A stretch of 64,000 nucleotides of DNA from positions 620,001-684,000 of the forward strand of contig QEYB01001436.1 in the NCBI GenBank assembly GCA_017562135.1, written 5' to 3'. This DNA is from Dipylidium caninum (taxonomy: Eukaryota > Platyhelminthes > Cestoda > Cyclophyllidea > Dipylidiidae). Below the pieces are notes generated by a model, which made no database searches, had not been told where the DNA came from, and saw only the letters and a program-made list of their open reading frames with translations. A program made the translations under genes and the position numbers. This document shows positions 11,567 through 32,540 of the stretch, piece after piece (positions within the stretch are counted from its first letter, which is position 1; each line of letters opens with the position of its first letter).

Positions 11567-14500
11567 CTATCGCCTCGACATCCTCACCCTCGGACCTATC
11601 ACCATTGTCGTTATCACCATCACATCTTCTGCATCAGAATCTTCGCCGAGAAACTGATTCCATCGCTCCAGCCGTTCCGCCTCCTCTTCCGCGTTTTCTC
11701 CACAGACATCGAATCGCTCGCGACCGTCCCATCGCACCACACACAGCTGTCGCGTCCGTTGTCCACCGCCCTCGATCGCGGGCGCGGGGTAGGTGAAAAG
11801 TGCTTTATCCAGGAAACTCACGGCTACATCTGCCTCCTCTGGCGTGCTAAAGGTTACGGAGACCACACCATCTGGATTGGTCTGTGGTAGTTTACAAGGG
11901 ATGAAAAAGATTTGGTCACTACCGAGAAATCAAAAATGGGGCTAATTAAAAGTAAAAACGCTTCATTAAGGGACTCCCTGCGAATCTAAATAATTGCCAT
12001 GTCCCCAGTTACCTTCAGCTGTGACTGCTTTGTCATTCGCTCCCCGACAAACAATGCCAAGGATTAGGTAATTAACCAGATTCGTTTGTCGCAAGGTTTT
12101 TTTTTTGTTAAAGGAAAGGAGGCAGAGAAGCAGCACGATTTATATAGTAAGCCCAAGACAATCTGCATTCAAATGCGCCTCCTTCAAGGTCTGTGAACTG
12201 CCGCGCAGCGACTACGACCGCTGATTTTAATTATCTCCGCGTCTTTCCAGTGGCATTAAACTCAACTGGTTTCAACCTTCATTTGTTGTCTAACGTTGAT
12301 GCAGATTCGTGGTTCATGTAAAAGTTTGTTTAATGCATTTACAAAATCCGAAACATGATTTTGCCAACACAACATCGCAAAAGGATAAGAAGAGACGGAC
12401 GTATAGACGATTAGATAAGGATTAATTCGAAATTTAGGACATTGCATTCCAAAATTACAGTCTTCTTAAAACTCCCATTACTTCTATCTATGGATTATTT
12501 GACTGTTTTCAAAAAAAACCCTTATATTAAAGGTCATGTAGGCGTCCTCTGGATTAGCTGCATCCATTAGGAGACAGTGAACCTTAAATAGAATATTGTG
12601 GACTATTTCGAAGTTACATGATTTTCATTCGTTTATTCAGTATCGAGTTTTCTTATATTTTCTCTCAATAGATAAATTCAGATTCCGACGTTTACAGCGA
12701 ACAGGTGATTTAATCAAAATCAGATCAACAAAACGAAAGAACAAAATAATTATACCAAGTGTCTAAGGGCATGGATAATTAGAAAGTTAAGTCTCTGTTG
12801 CTCAACAGGATAGAAGAAAGAAAGGCGAGAAAAGGAACTCACATCGTAGACGACAATCTTCTTGATCACCCCGACCTTAGCGCATTGAATTCTGACGCGT
12901 TCTCGAATTTCTGGAATGAGGTTCACATCCAACTAAAGGAGAAAAATGCGGACCCGTGAGGTTGTTACTGTAAAGAGAAAGGATGAAAACAAAACACTGA
13001 GCTGAATCTGTTTGCCCTTTTTATTCCAAAAAAAATCGTTAACCAAAAGGCACTCCTAAGCCTTTAAGAAGGATACGCATAAGAAAAGAATAAGTACAAA
13101 CGCCTTAAGATTGGCAAGTGGAGAGTACCATAAGAGAATATTGTGAAGAAGTCGTTCCACTATTCAAACATTCCTTGTAAGACCGAGGAGGGTACTTTAA
13201 GTGATAAACGATGAATAAGCTAATCGTAACGAGCAGAAAAGTGAGATTCTCATCGAATAAGAGTGCACTCACTCGTATAAAAGACATATCATAACGAAAA
13301 AGACATTTCCCCTTACCCCAAGATCTTTTTCATCGAAAACATCTCGCAAGATAATTACGCGTTCCTTCTTCCCACGGATGAGTTTATTCGCATCTGGTTT
13401 CCACTTAAAAAGACTAAAAGACATTTTAACTTCGCCTCTATATGAAAAAGTTGATCAAGTCAGAAACTCACTTCTCTTGCTTCTGTTTGAATTTTTTCTT
13501 CTCCTTAGCTGTCAGCCGACGATGCTTTGTGTAATCAAAGTTCTCTTTGGGTTGAAATTTAGCTCTTTCCACATGTAGTACGTAGCCAGGCTCGTATAGT
13601 AAACCGTCCAGAATTTGTAGTGCCAGGTCGACGGATTCAACCTTAAAAGCAGATCCGAGCTCATAAGATTACGTTTTTGGCATTTAGTAGGTGCGTAGTA
13701 ATTTCTAAAGAATACTCACCTTAATGTAGCAACATCGCCCATCACCCTTAGGTTTACCCTTCTCGTCTCGGTACAATTTGATTCTTAACTTCTCCGTCAA
13801 TGGATCATTCATAATTATGCCACACTTGGACATCAACACAGTAAACTCTGCTTCTGTTATGGTTGGTGGGAGGCCTGAGACGTACACGTGAGTGTTTTTG
13901 TCGTCGGAAATCTGAAGAGAGGAGGGAAAAGTGGTACCACGTGCATACCTCATACCACTCAGGAGGGCCCTTCTTCTTTCGTTTCCTGGAAAGATTGTCT
14001 ACTGGAGGATCTCCCTCTGACTGAGCACATTCTGTCTTCTCAACATCCACTTTGGCAATCGGTACACCGAGGCGTTGTTCTTCTTCGGCTCGTTTTAAAG
14101 CATCATCAGCTGAAACCTCCACAATTTGTTGAGGCCGAAGTTTAGGTTCAAGACGCTTTTGCTCCTCTCTCTTTGTTTCCTCCTGTCGTCTCTGATACTC
14201 CTCATACCAGGCTCTATAAGCAGGAGAGCGATAATATTCGTCGAGTGAGGCTAGACCCTTCTTAACTTCTTCATCTTCAGCTCCTCGTTCCGCTTTCAGT
14301 CTTTCGATTTGGGTGGCAAATTGACGCCAGGCAGTGTGTGCACTCTCTTCCTCACTTTGGATACCAAAATTCATTTGATATGAGGCAATAAAATCGTCAT
14401 CAATCTTGGGAAACCAGGCACGTTTCTCTTCATCCCATTCCATTACTGTTCCGTCGTCATCGACACGCGTTTTTTTAGTCTCGGATGCAGCAAGCCTTTC

Positions 14501-14575
14501 ACGTTCGACAGCTTCTTGTTGAAGACGGAACTGATCTTCGAAATCCTCGTTAGATTCTCTAATGACTGAGGACAT
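11567..14575 (-). CDS. HTATSF1: HTATSF1 (Tat-SF1/Cus2), U2 snRNP-associated splicing and elongation factor
   Basis: Binds SF3B1 and the U2 snRNP and is linked to transcription elongation (family knowledge). Six exons join in phase to 496 aa: 13949-14575, 13720-13911, 13472-13641, 13317-13413, 12843-12932, 11567-11881. The N-terminus has the family signature MEWDEEKRAWFPKIDDDFIASY. RRM1 begins near residue 210 with NTHVYVSGLPP and ends with GDGRCCYIK. A UHM-type second RRM follows (about 345-470) with RERVRIQCAKVGVIKKIVVYD and VTFSTPEEAD. Odd points: the UHM lacks a clear R-x-F signature, and the C-terminal acidic tail appears frame-broken near 11618-11626; the original stop may be at 11508-11510. 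The start at 14575 fits the conserved N-terminus; no better ATG lies upstream. Transcription diverges from SPT16. Confidence 0.95.
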
Positions 14576-16377
14576 CACGAATACTAAAGAAACAAAATTA
14601 CCGGGGTAAAACAACTACTACTTAGAATATCAAAGTCTAACACACTTCATATAGTAGATTTAAGCAAGTAGCTCGAGATATTACAGAACCATCTGCATAT
14701 GGGGTAGGAAAGACATAAAAATTAAGAAACATGTTCTCAAGAGCATGCACAGAGCAGGGACAAGGCAGAATATCCGCAGTTGTTTTAGGATATTTCCCTC
14801 AATAACATGTCCACTTCACACAATAAAATTAAAAGTCAGAGGTCCTAACCCTAAAATATGCCTCCAGCAGACAAGACTTGTAAGTACATAAGAGTTTCAA
14901 GGGAGAGTAGACGAAATGGAAGAAGACAAAATCAGAAGGCAGGCATGTTAATCCAAAATAATACGAACTTTCGGAGAGAAAGTGTCTACTGACAAATTAC
15001 ATCAGGGAAGATGCGACTCCCAGCTAGAAATTAATTCCCTAAGACGCGCCATTTAGGAATGCAAATAAATAGTTGCACGAAGAGGAATAATTTTTAAAAC
15101 AGATTAGTTACTAAATTCTTATGAAACACACGGTCTGAGATAATAATTGGCAACGTTAAGGAGCTTAACGTTCTACTTAGTTTGGAGAGTTTCGAAGAAG
15201 AGGATATTTCGACTCAAACGCGAATGAATATAACCCTCTCCTAGTGTAGAAGCAACCAAGCAAAGCAAAAGTAACAGTTAAATGCTATGAAATCGACAAA
15301 TTGGTCGCAATCGTCACGGGCCAACCATCTGCATCACTTTGAGCAAATGCCATTTCTATACATTCGTTTCCCGTGATCATTTTGATACGCCTCGTGTAGG
15401 CCTTGTGCACTCCTTCCATTGTTTCATATAAATATTTTTTATCCCTTTGCTACAAGCGATGCACATTTCTTGAAATTTGCAATAAGCTTAGAAGCAGATA
15501 ATCTTCATGAATCCAAGGTTAAATGCTTGACGTTCTCTCCAGTGGTGAAATTTACCTTTGTAATATAGAAGACCGCGATGCTAAAAAGGCATCTCATAAG
15601 TAACTGGAAACACAAGTGATACCCCGAACTCGAATTTATACTGTTATTACCTTCTTATAGAACCACTCTCCCGGTTTCAAAATAAATCCTGCTTAACCTT
15701 TAGGACTGGTAAAACCTGTATATGAAAGGAAGGCAAGTTAAAATACTTTTCACAATATTCAGATAAGAAACAGCTGGACAAAGGTACTCTGGGTTAGAAA
15801 GCGGCAATTATTCCGGATGTTCGTGGCAAGGTTTAGTTGAATGATAAAGACACTGACTTTAAGTTCCATAACATGGTATTCGAAACGCTTAACCATGGAT
15901 TTAAATTTTATATGCCGGATTATTAAGGATATGATATTGTTCAGATTGACTTGTCAACACTCCATCGGTTTATATGCAAAATTTTCCAACAATGCACTGA
16001 TTTGATTCAAATAGTACGTCTATTTCATTTAAATCCCAACTCAAGAACTTATTATCTACGTTTAGACGAGCGGTAAGTCATTGGCTTCGATCGCCATTAA
16101 TGCTATTTTGGGACGATCAATAATATTACAGAAGATTGTCACTTGAAGTCAGTTTGGTCCTAACCGCACGAAACTAACTCAATAATAATCTGACAGTATA
16201 AATCTGGCTTGCTGTTAGCCTCTGTTATTTCAATGAGAAATCTTCCGTTAATTTATTATCCCCACCATTATCAAGATCAGTCATTGTTAAAGGCGCCACC
16301 GAAGTCACAATCTTATTGGGCGGCAAATTAGTAGGCTTTGCCCACCCAACTCGGCGCCTAATTTGTAAAATTAAAAT
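14576..16377. other. Intergenic DNA between divergent HTATSF1 and SPT16
   Basis: About 1.8 kb of AT-rich sequence with only short ORFs and no recognised coding exon. It separates two head-to-head housekeeping genes and probably holds both promoters. Confidence 0.6.
16315..16323 (+). promoter_or_regulatory. Inverted CCAAT box joined to a GC box upstream of SPT16
   Basis: ATTGGGCGG lies about 55-60 bp before the SPT16 start codon. It lies between an inverted pair AGGCGCC / GGCGCCT (about 16291 and 16354). ATTGG is an NF-Y-type element. The arrangement suggests a TATA-less core promoter, by inference only. Confidence 0.4.
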
Positions 16378-23968
<7,591 letters not shown>

Positions 23969-24835
23969 CTCCTCCCCTCCCCCTCCGCCTTCCCTGAATC
24001 TCCCGTCCACTTTTTGTACTGTATAAGGCGTGGAGGAGACATATAAGCACGTCTTCTCTTTGCGGATTGTCAGTCAATAGAAGAATAGCGATTTCACCGC
24101 TGTCTTTTGAGGCTTTGTTGACGGCAGCGGTGACGTTCGAAAGCCGATTAGAGTCGGCGGGATCACGTTGGCATTCGCCTCCTCCTTCATCCCGTCTGAG
24201 TCAGTGCGCTTTTACTTGGGCAACTGAGGCGTCGTGCAACCTGGCGGCAAAAGTGGCCATCGTCATGCGGATGTCGATTTGAAGTCACACGGTCTCGTCC
24301 CTTCGTGCCGTCCGTGGACAGACAGGAGGCTGTTCGTAGCCTCCCTCCTCTCCTCCCCTCCCACCCCTGCCGCAGCCACTCAGCCAGTTGGTAGCCTCTT
24401 TTGCCAGGCTGCTGCGATCTCGGGGGGTGAAGTTAGACGCCAATGCCTAAAGTGTGAAGATGACATAGTTTCTAGGCAGATTTCGCCTTAGTTACGTTCC
24501 CTGACCCAAAAGGTGGCAGGTAGATCGGCTCCGGGGGGCGGGATGCTTTTTCACATCCATGAAGTGACTAACTTCCAGACGGGGCGCGTCACTTGTTCGC
24601 CAAGGTGCCGCTGACCCTCGCCCGGAAGGCAGGAGGGTCTGCCTCGGCCTTCCAGGCGCCATGAACAAGGAGAGGAGAGGAGAAGGTCTCACTGCACTGT
24701 CCTCGTTTATTCAACACCGAGAGGAGGACACAAAAGCGACGAGGCCGGAGTAGACAAAAGTGAAGCAAAAGGAGGGGAGAGAAGAAAGAAAAAGACGTGT
24801 CATCACAGATAGTGGGGGATGAAGCGGAGGCCCAC
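23969..24835. other. Tail-to-tail region between SPT16 and huntingtin
   Basis: The 3' ends of SPT16 (plus) and huntingtin (minus) converge here. The plus side shows no clear AATAAA. No gene was recognised between the two stop codons. Confidence 0.6.
24706..24711 (-). terminator. Candidate huntingtin polyadenylation signal
   Basis: TTTATT on plus reads AATAAA on minus, about 125 bp beyond the huntingtin stop codon (24836-24838). Confidence 0.5.
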
Positions 24836-27800
24836 CTAATCCCCTTCGGTCGAAGCCGTTGTCGCCAGCGCTTCGTGGACACTCTTCAAGCGAGATGATG
24901 GAGGCATCTTGCGAATACCGCCCTGGATAATTTCCAAAACACTATCCCTGAAACGGACCTCCTCAGCCAGCGCTGCTGATGACGGTGACGCAAGCAGAAA
25001 GAAGGCGGCGAGGAGGAGGTTCAGACAGTTTCGTTCCTCTGTGTCTCGGTCCACTCGGGCCCAGTCGAACGGAGGATTGGCCAGACTGATGGCAAGTCTA
25101 AAGTGAACGGGTGTCGTTAGCGCAATGCGTTCCCTCGTGTTCAAGGCGAGGTGGAGGCTTCACGACCGGTGGAGGATGCCCATGAGGCCGCATTGGGACG
25201 GGGGGGGGAGGGAAGGGAGGGGGTCTCTCTCCGGGTTCGAAGGGGAGCTGGCTGTTCCCGCCAACGGGGTACCGGGCACTCGGGTCTCCTGCGGAAGCTA
25301 ACGGTGTTCCACCCCGTCCAACAGCGTTGGCAGCGGGCGAGGAAGGGGACGGCGCCTCAACCACCTCCACAAGTGAGCCATTCCGCGGAGTGGACTTCTC
25401 AATCTTATCCTGTGCCTCTAAATCGAGTGCCACGTTGTCGACACTTCAAGGATTTAAGGAGGAGCCACGGCAGCGTCGGCTGCTCTCTCCGGGGAGAGTT
25501 GGACAACGCGTTTTGTGCCATCGGGCCACTAGTTGCGGCCGGTGAGGGTTGCGCGGGCGGGAACCGCGTCTAGACGGCGCAGACTGGGGACCAATTCCAC
25601 TAACCATCCTTTCGCCGTGTTCCAAATTAATTCAGACGCGCAAAACGGGAGCTGGTGGCTGTGTTGAAGGTCAGGAAAGGCGCACAATGTGTTTCTTTTT
25701 TCAGAGCAAAGAGTAAAAAAGAGCGCACTGACATGGATTGCAGCGCCTCGCAGTGCAAGTCCCTCGCGCCGTTGCACAGCAGGGTGCACACCGCAGTCAG
25801 CCAGTAGTGGTAGCCGCGATGATGCCGCGATGGCGTCTCCGAGTGAAGGAGGGAGGGGAGCGTCAGAAGCACCTGGCGTCGAATCACGTCGAGGCCGTTC
25901 GCGGTCCTGCAGGCCGCCACGAAGGCGTGGAGCACCGCGGCTGCCAGGCGGGTGTAGCCATGGTCGGCGCGGACCAGGTCGAAGAGCAGGGCTCTGATGC
26001 GGTCGCCCACAGCGGTGGGCGAGTGGACGGCCGGCGTGGCGCAGAGGACGCTTTTGCACAGATCTTCCCGAAGACTGGTGAGGGCCAGAGCAATGCACCG
26101 CGCCTCCAGGGAGGTGATGTATGGGGAGATGAAAAAGTCGTTGCGAGCTAGCAGACAATTGTCGAGGATGCCCAAGTACTCTGTGGAGTCGTTCCAACAC
26201 CGATCTGTTGAAGGATCCGAAGACGACTTGGAGGCGACATCACTGCCGCGTTCTGCGATGGCACTGAAGTGAAAGCCGGCGTTGGGGACATAAAGCACGG
26301 TGAGGAGGAGACTGAGGGCTGGCAGACGGAGACGGACGGAGTTGCTGCGAAAGACGAGGTTGGCGGCCACTTCAGCGAGCATCTGGTCGTGTTTGGGGCG
26401 GAGAAGGAGAAAGTTGAGTGAGAACCTCCACATCGAGGCGCAACAATTACTCGGATCTCGTGGCGGGAAATACTGCCAGGTACACAAACAACTACCTCGC
26501 ACTCCTCCTTTTCCAGCATTCCGCCCAGGAGGAGGCGTTGCACTCCACGGGTCCACGCGAATACGACCGAGTCTGCACACAGCATTGTCATTTGGTTGCT
26601 CATGAAACGGTCCATGAACACCTGGAGGAAGATGCGGTCAGAATGAGAAGACGGCGAGAAGAAGAAAACGGATTCTTCGGCGCCCCCCGTGGGTACCTGG
26701 TGCAGACGCGCAGGCGGTTGAAAAACCCGCGACGTATTCTGCAGCATCGAGTCGACCAATGCGAGCAGTTGATCGCCCAGTTTGATGACCATTCGACCGA
26801 TGATGGTGGAATTGTTGTTCACCAGAGGGAGGAACTGCTCGACGACGTAGAAGGCGGCGGCCAGGATGGTGCATTGGTGCGCCGAGGTGCGCTCCGCGGC
26901 CCATTCGGACGGTGGACGCGGCCTGTAGGCCTGCTCGGCTGCAGTGGGGAGAAGGGAGGCGGATGGATTTAATCGGGAAAAAAAGCAAAAACAAAGCGAC
27001 CAGCCAAGTCGGCGTGAGGAAAGTGAGATCTCCTCCGTCAACGGGACGTAAAATCGACCTACCAGCACGTTTCAAGGCAGAATTTAAGCCTCGAGTGAAG
27101 GAGGAGGAGGATGAGGAGGGGGAGGAGAACGGCGTGGAGGATCCTCGGGTCAATTCAGCGGTGATTCTCGAAATACTGCTGCTGCTGTTCCCGGCACCGA
27201 AGCGGAGCGGGGCAGAGGTGTCCTTTTTCTCAGTTTGCCAACGTTTTTGCAGCGTGGTGTCACTCTCAAATAGGTTGTACAGACGGTTGTTCAGATAGAG
27301 ACAGACCTTGGGGAGGAGAAAGAAAAGCATTTCAATCGTCACCGCCGCCGTAGCGAACAAGAAACGTCGTACTGACCGGCCGCAAATACGAATGACTCTG
27401 GGAAGGAAACAAGAAAACGTCGGCTGTTCCGAGTAAACGTAATTTTTATTCAAACAAAGGCCGAAACTATCGAGGACAGACATTTCACCGCGGTCATCTG
27501 TCAACATGAAGAACGGAGAAGATACTCGGGGGGTCCAGCAGAAGGTAAAACTTGTCTCCTCGCTGGCCATCCGAGATTCCGCAACGACAGACGCGTGAGC
27601 CTCTGCCCCTCCAACGCACAACTCAACCGAACACTTCGTGGCGCGTTCAACTGCCCTGCCTGTCTGCCAACCATCCGCCAAAGTCGGACGAATCTCCAAC
27701 AAACGCATTAACAGTCCACCCAGAAAACTCGGAATGGGCCAATTCGCCCGCCCCCAGGAGTTGGCTCGTGACCCGCCATCCCTCCATTGGCCTCGCATTC

Positions 27801-30800
27801 AACACAATCCTGCAAGGTGGCTGAATTTGCCACACGCCCACTGTGTGGAAGGTGGTCCAACTTCTGTCTGGCTGCTGTGACAATCACAGGAGATCGGACA
27901 GTCCAACTGCTCGACAGGACTCACTCCAGCCGTCCACGGGGTCAAACAAATACGGCACGTAATGCGAATGCGCATCACCTGTATCAGCATGGTGTTGAGC
28001 AGGGCTGAACCAGTCGGTTGGTTGGCCAACAAGGCTGGCTGCTGCAGCGCAGGATGATGTGTCGCACGGAGGAGAAGGGCGGCCTGAAGGAGGTCCATGG
28101 CGGCGCGAAGACCCGCGTCTTGAAAGGTCACGCAGGGGGAGTCTATCGCCGCGATCACCGCCGTCACCGCGGCCTGAAGATTAGCGGTGAGCAAGATGGG
28201 CGCTGAGTGGTGTTGCTGAGGCGCGACTGCCGCAGTTGCCTCCGTCCCGTCGCCCGCCGGCATCGGCGGAGGAGTGCCTCCCACCTCCGTGGCCGGCAAC
28301 ATGGTGGCCTCCAACACGGCGGTGCATCGAGCCAGGCCCGCGATGAGCCAGACGTAGATGGGCGCCTCGAAGCCATCCTCTATCCGTGGCAGGCTCTGGT
28401 AGACTAGAAACCGCGCCACTTACTCGTATTATTTAAAATCAGTGGAAAAACTACGAAATCGGGTTCAAATAAGACTCGAATGTTGTCAGGGCTGACAGGG
28501 AAATGAAATGGCGTAGAGAAACGGTCATAGTGAAGCAGACAGTGCTTATCTGGGAGCTGCCGCAAAACAGCCGGTGGACATTATGTAGTGTTTAGAGCTG
28601 GACGAATCTAAAGAGCCAAATGAATTCATTTGCAGCAAAATTGATGAGATCGGCAGTTTAGAAAACCCGAGCTGCCTTCGGCAAAGGGGAAATTTAAACT
28701 TTGGAGAGTGTAAGTGGACATAGCGGCCAGGGGAAAGGACGTCCACGAGGCCACAAATCATCATGAGAAGCGCAACGCCCACGCGGGCCTGTCGTCAGAG
28801 CCGTTGTACCCCGAGGAATGCGCTATCGCCCTATCCCCTAGCCTCTGTACAATGGAAGACCCACCGGCCTGTAGACAGCCGATGAGCCAGAGGAATTGTT
28901 CCCTTGTAATGAAGAGGTCGCTGCAGAGCACCGCCGACTTTACCACCGCGGTGAGAACAGCCAAAGACGGCGTCATCTGCTCGCTCCTCGTCGTCGTCGT
29001 CGCTGTCGTCTCGATCGTCGACTTAAATGAGTCGTCTATGCTCTCCGACTCCTCCGCAGGCTCCTGGTCCGGTCTCTCCTCGCCAGACAGAACACCGGTC
29101 AGGAGGATGGAGTCACCGAAAGCGATGGGAGAATGCGAGCTGGAATCCGCTGATTGAGATAGGGAGGAATTGCGGACGCCACGTTTGAAGAACTGGGCAA
29201 ACTTCTTCCTCTGCGAGGAGGACGTCATGCTCGCTAAGGGCGAGATGGCATCGCCGGCGTCTCTTAGGCCTCGGGCTTGATTAAGAAAGCGCTCCTCAAA
29301 GGGACGAAGCCATGCGTGAAGAACCAAACGCAAGGATTGGAGGCAGGAGAAGATGGTGTCGGCTTCGAAACTTGCTGGCTCTGGAGGAAAGGAGAAAAAA
29401 GAATGAAACGCCCACCTCATCGCATTACTGGGTAAAAAGTAGCTAACCGGCGGGCGAGTGGGACATCCACTTCACCAAACACTCAATGGGGACTTGATTC
29501 GCCGGCGAGTCCAGATCCGAGGGGTGTTCAAGGTCCAAGTTGGTGGAGAGCCAAGGCATGTATCCCTCCGAGTTGCCAGCATCGCAACCAATGACTGCGC
29601 TGGCCGAGGGGATATCGTAGAGCCAAGTGCTTTTCTCTTGGTCCAGACGACTTAACACCTGAGCAATTCGCCCGCCCAAACTGCGTAGGAGAAGGAGAAG
29701 AGAAAAGAGGAGGAGTCAAGAAATCTCGCCGCGTTGCACCATGCTAATAATCCACTTGTCCTACCGAGAGGAGGTGAAGGAGAGGAAGAGGAAGAGGAGC
29801 GAGGAGAGGAGAGGAGCCGAGGAGGAGGAGGAGGAGGAGAGGAGGAGGAGGAGGAGGAGGAGGAGGAAGAGGAGAGGAGCGAGGAGGAGGAGGAGGAGGA
29901 GGAAGAGAGGAGCGGAGGAGGAGAGAAGAGGAGGAGGAGGGGAGAAGAGGAGAAGGAGGAGAGAAGAGGGGGAGTCAAGAAGTCTCGACGTGTTGCACCA
30001 TGCTAATAATCCCCTGATCCTACCGAGTGTGCATAAATTGCGGTGGCATGGAGAGACGGGGGTGATGCAACGGCCTACTCGTCAGGGGATCTCCGGGTCG
30101 TGGAAGATGCGCAGCATCGAGAAGAAGACGTGTGAGGGCGTTGAGAGCCAAAACGCGACAGTAATTCACCTCAACCAACTCCTAAGTAAGAAACAAAGCT
30201 CGATCTCGAACACACACTCACAGAAAAAAAAATGTTTGAATGCAACCTAAAGACTTTTACCCATCTTCCAGCGAGATTCTATAAATTCTGCTAAGTTTAA
30301 ATCCAGTGACGTTTTCAATTATGTCTTTTTTTTTTGCGGAGGAAAAGTCGAATGCACATGGTTAAAAAAAGTATGTTGTTGCCGAACCAGAGCGGCATTT
30401 CGATGGATTTCCCACTATTTTAAGACTGACCACGTCGAGCCGTGGAGAGTACAAATTCGCGCCTCAAATGCTTTTGAAGTACTTTACAAGTCGAGTGGAG
30501 GAAAATGTGCACATTAAAATAAAGGTGGAGCACGCAGTCCTCGGCATGGCCGTCCTACCTCTTTACTATTTACAAATGGATTCTCGTCCGAATCCGCAGA
30601 CGATAAGGAAAGAGAAGGCAAATTCTGCGGTGGAGTACACGCAGCCAAAAGAGCAGTCCAGGCGGATTCAAACATGGAACGATCGAGCCAGCCGAGGGAG
30701 AGCATCCACGTGGAGGCCTCGGCCAAAGCGTCACGATCCATCTCTGCTACGCGTTCAGGACTCCACTGGTGGGCGTGTGAATCCTCGCCTTCACCGTCGG

Positions 30801-32540
30801 CCGCGTCGGTATCGGTGAATGCGCTGGGTCGCCGAATCCTCGGCATCACCTCGGGACGCCGGGCGAGAGCTGAAAGACGATGGAACAGTCGTGGCTGGAG
30901 CTTTCTAAGCCCCTCGTCCGTCCGATTGCGGCTACCCAGTCCCACCCCTTTCATGGCTCCAAATACTCGCCTATTCATCCGTCATAGAAACTGCTGCCTT
31001 AATCCGTCCATTCCTCCTCTTTTTCTCATCTTGATGCCAATCAACTCATCAATTGGTTCTCGAGCTCGTCTATCAAGCACGTATTTGTCGCCTCTCTCAT
31101 TCTTCCATTCTTTTCCTTTGATCTATCAAAAATCCGGACACTAACGCCTTCATGCAGCATTTTTCAAAGTCTCCCGAATTGCCATTCTTTCGACCGTCAG
31201 GTTATTTGAATGTCCATTCAGCTCAACTGGTTGCGTAAAACAGTCTCTAAGTGTCTAGTCACTAAGGCCGGTTTTTCTTAACAGTTTCTTCGTTTATAAG
31301 CAATCTTTTTCCACAACTAACTTATCAGGAAGGCGGCGAACTGTCCGGCAAGATCTGAGTTGTTCAGTCCGAGAGCCTGAGCGTAACGCAGACCCAGGGG
31401 ACAGAGCCGACAAAGGTCAAGGGCACTGGCAAGTGCCACTCGACTCTTTTCGGTCGCGACCACGCCACCGCCGGTGACGCCTGCATTCGCTGCAAAACTG
31501 TTCAACACCTCGGTGAAACGCGTCAGAGTGGAGGCAAAAGCTGCGACTCGGAAGATTCCGGGCTGTCGAGGCACCAGAAGACAACGGAGACGCGAGATGG
31601 CGTCGCCTTGACTCAGTGGGCCTTTTGCCTCGCCGAGGGGCGAAATGATGCTTCATGAGGGTGACGGGACGAGACAGAGAGGCTGTAGAAGAGAAAAAAA
31701 CACAATGCCCCAATTCTATTGGTCAATCAGTTCATCCCCTCTGGAGGTTCTAAATCCGTCCGCCCATCTCGGGAAGGAAGTAGCCAGTTCACCGAGCCCC
31801 GTCTATCGGTGGACGACACTTTTCCAACTCTTCGACACAAGCTATTCCGGTGCAAGACGAATGTCTACAGCGAGGGCAAAAGAAGGCGGCAAATTTCACA
31901 ATCCTCGGCCTAGGAGGGGGACTAACGCCGTTGTGAGGTTTAAAGTAGCCTCCTCGGATGGAGTTGCAACCATCAGAGGTGAATTTAGTGGGCGGCTGCC
32001 GAAACGCCCGCATGCTGGCCTTCGTGCACCGCCTTCACGCCTTCCGTCCGAGCCGCCGAGGACCCCGGGCGCAACGGGCGTTGGCGACGTGCCAAGTGCT
32101 GACGAGCCGCGCGTCGAGTGGGAAGCTGGGACGAGCGAGGAGACAGGAGATGAGCGGACCTCTGGGCAAAACAGGCTGTCGAGGACAAAGGTGGTGAATG
32201 TGCAATGGCGACTCCACAGAGGGGCGGACATGATTGGCCAAGCCGAGGGCGTCCAGGATGTCGATGAAGGTGACGGCGTGTCCCCGACTCACACACTGTC
32301 TCTCCGCCCAGAAGCATGTCCAGTTTGTGGAGGACCTCCTCCCCTCGCCTCCCCTCGCAGTGCCGCAAGCCCCACAGCATTTCTGCAATCGTCTGCTTCC
32401 CGATATGCCGTCTACACAAGCGATGGTCCCCTTAATTCTCCACACTTTACTCTCCACATTGAGCGCGGATATGGCCCAGTTCGCAGTAAAACCATCCCAA
32501 AGGCTTGCACACTAGGGAGACAGTGCTCTGATGTCAGCTA
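24836..32540 (-). other. HTT: Huntingtin exon block 3 (C-terminal HEAT region)
   Basis: Clear exons: 30559 up to about 30970, 30181-30079, 29680-29448, 29380 to about 28790, 28403 to about 27800, 26938-26697, 26621-26496, 26382-25733, 25097-24836. The last three join in phase with the vertebrate spacing. Matches include VNYCRVLALNALTRLLLDAA, QCTILAAAFYVVEQFLPLV, LPALSLLLTVLYV and a final exon of 87 residues. 31310-32540 contains further coding-like minus-strand sequence (for example KQTIAEMLWGL and SALDLCRLCPLGLRYAQAL), but splice sites could not be fixed. Confidence 0.75.

Noticed and set aside
25225..25250. GGTTCGAA box as a tRNA T-arm
   Set aside because: The flanking bases do not form the T stem, and no acceptor stem or anticodon arm could be folded around it.
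29734..30250. Glu/Arg-rich ORFs in the polypurine tract
   Set aside because: They come solely from GGA-type repeats in an intron of huntingtin.
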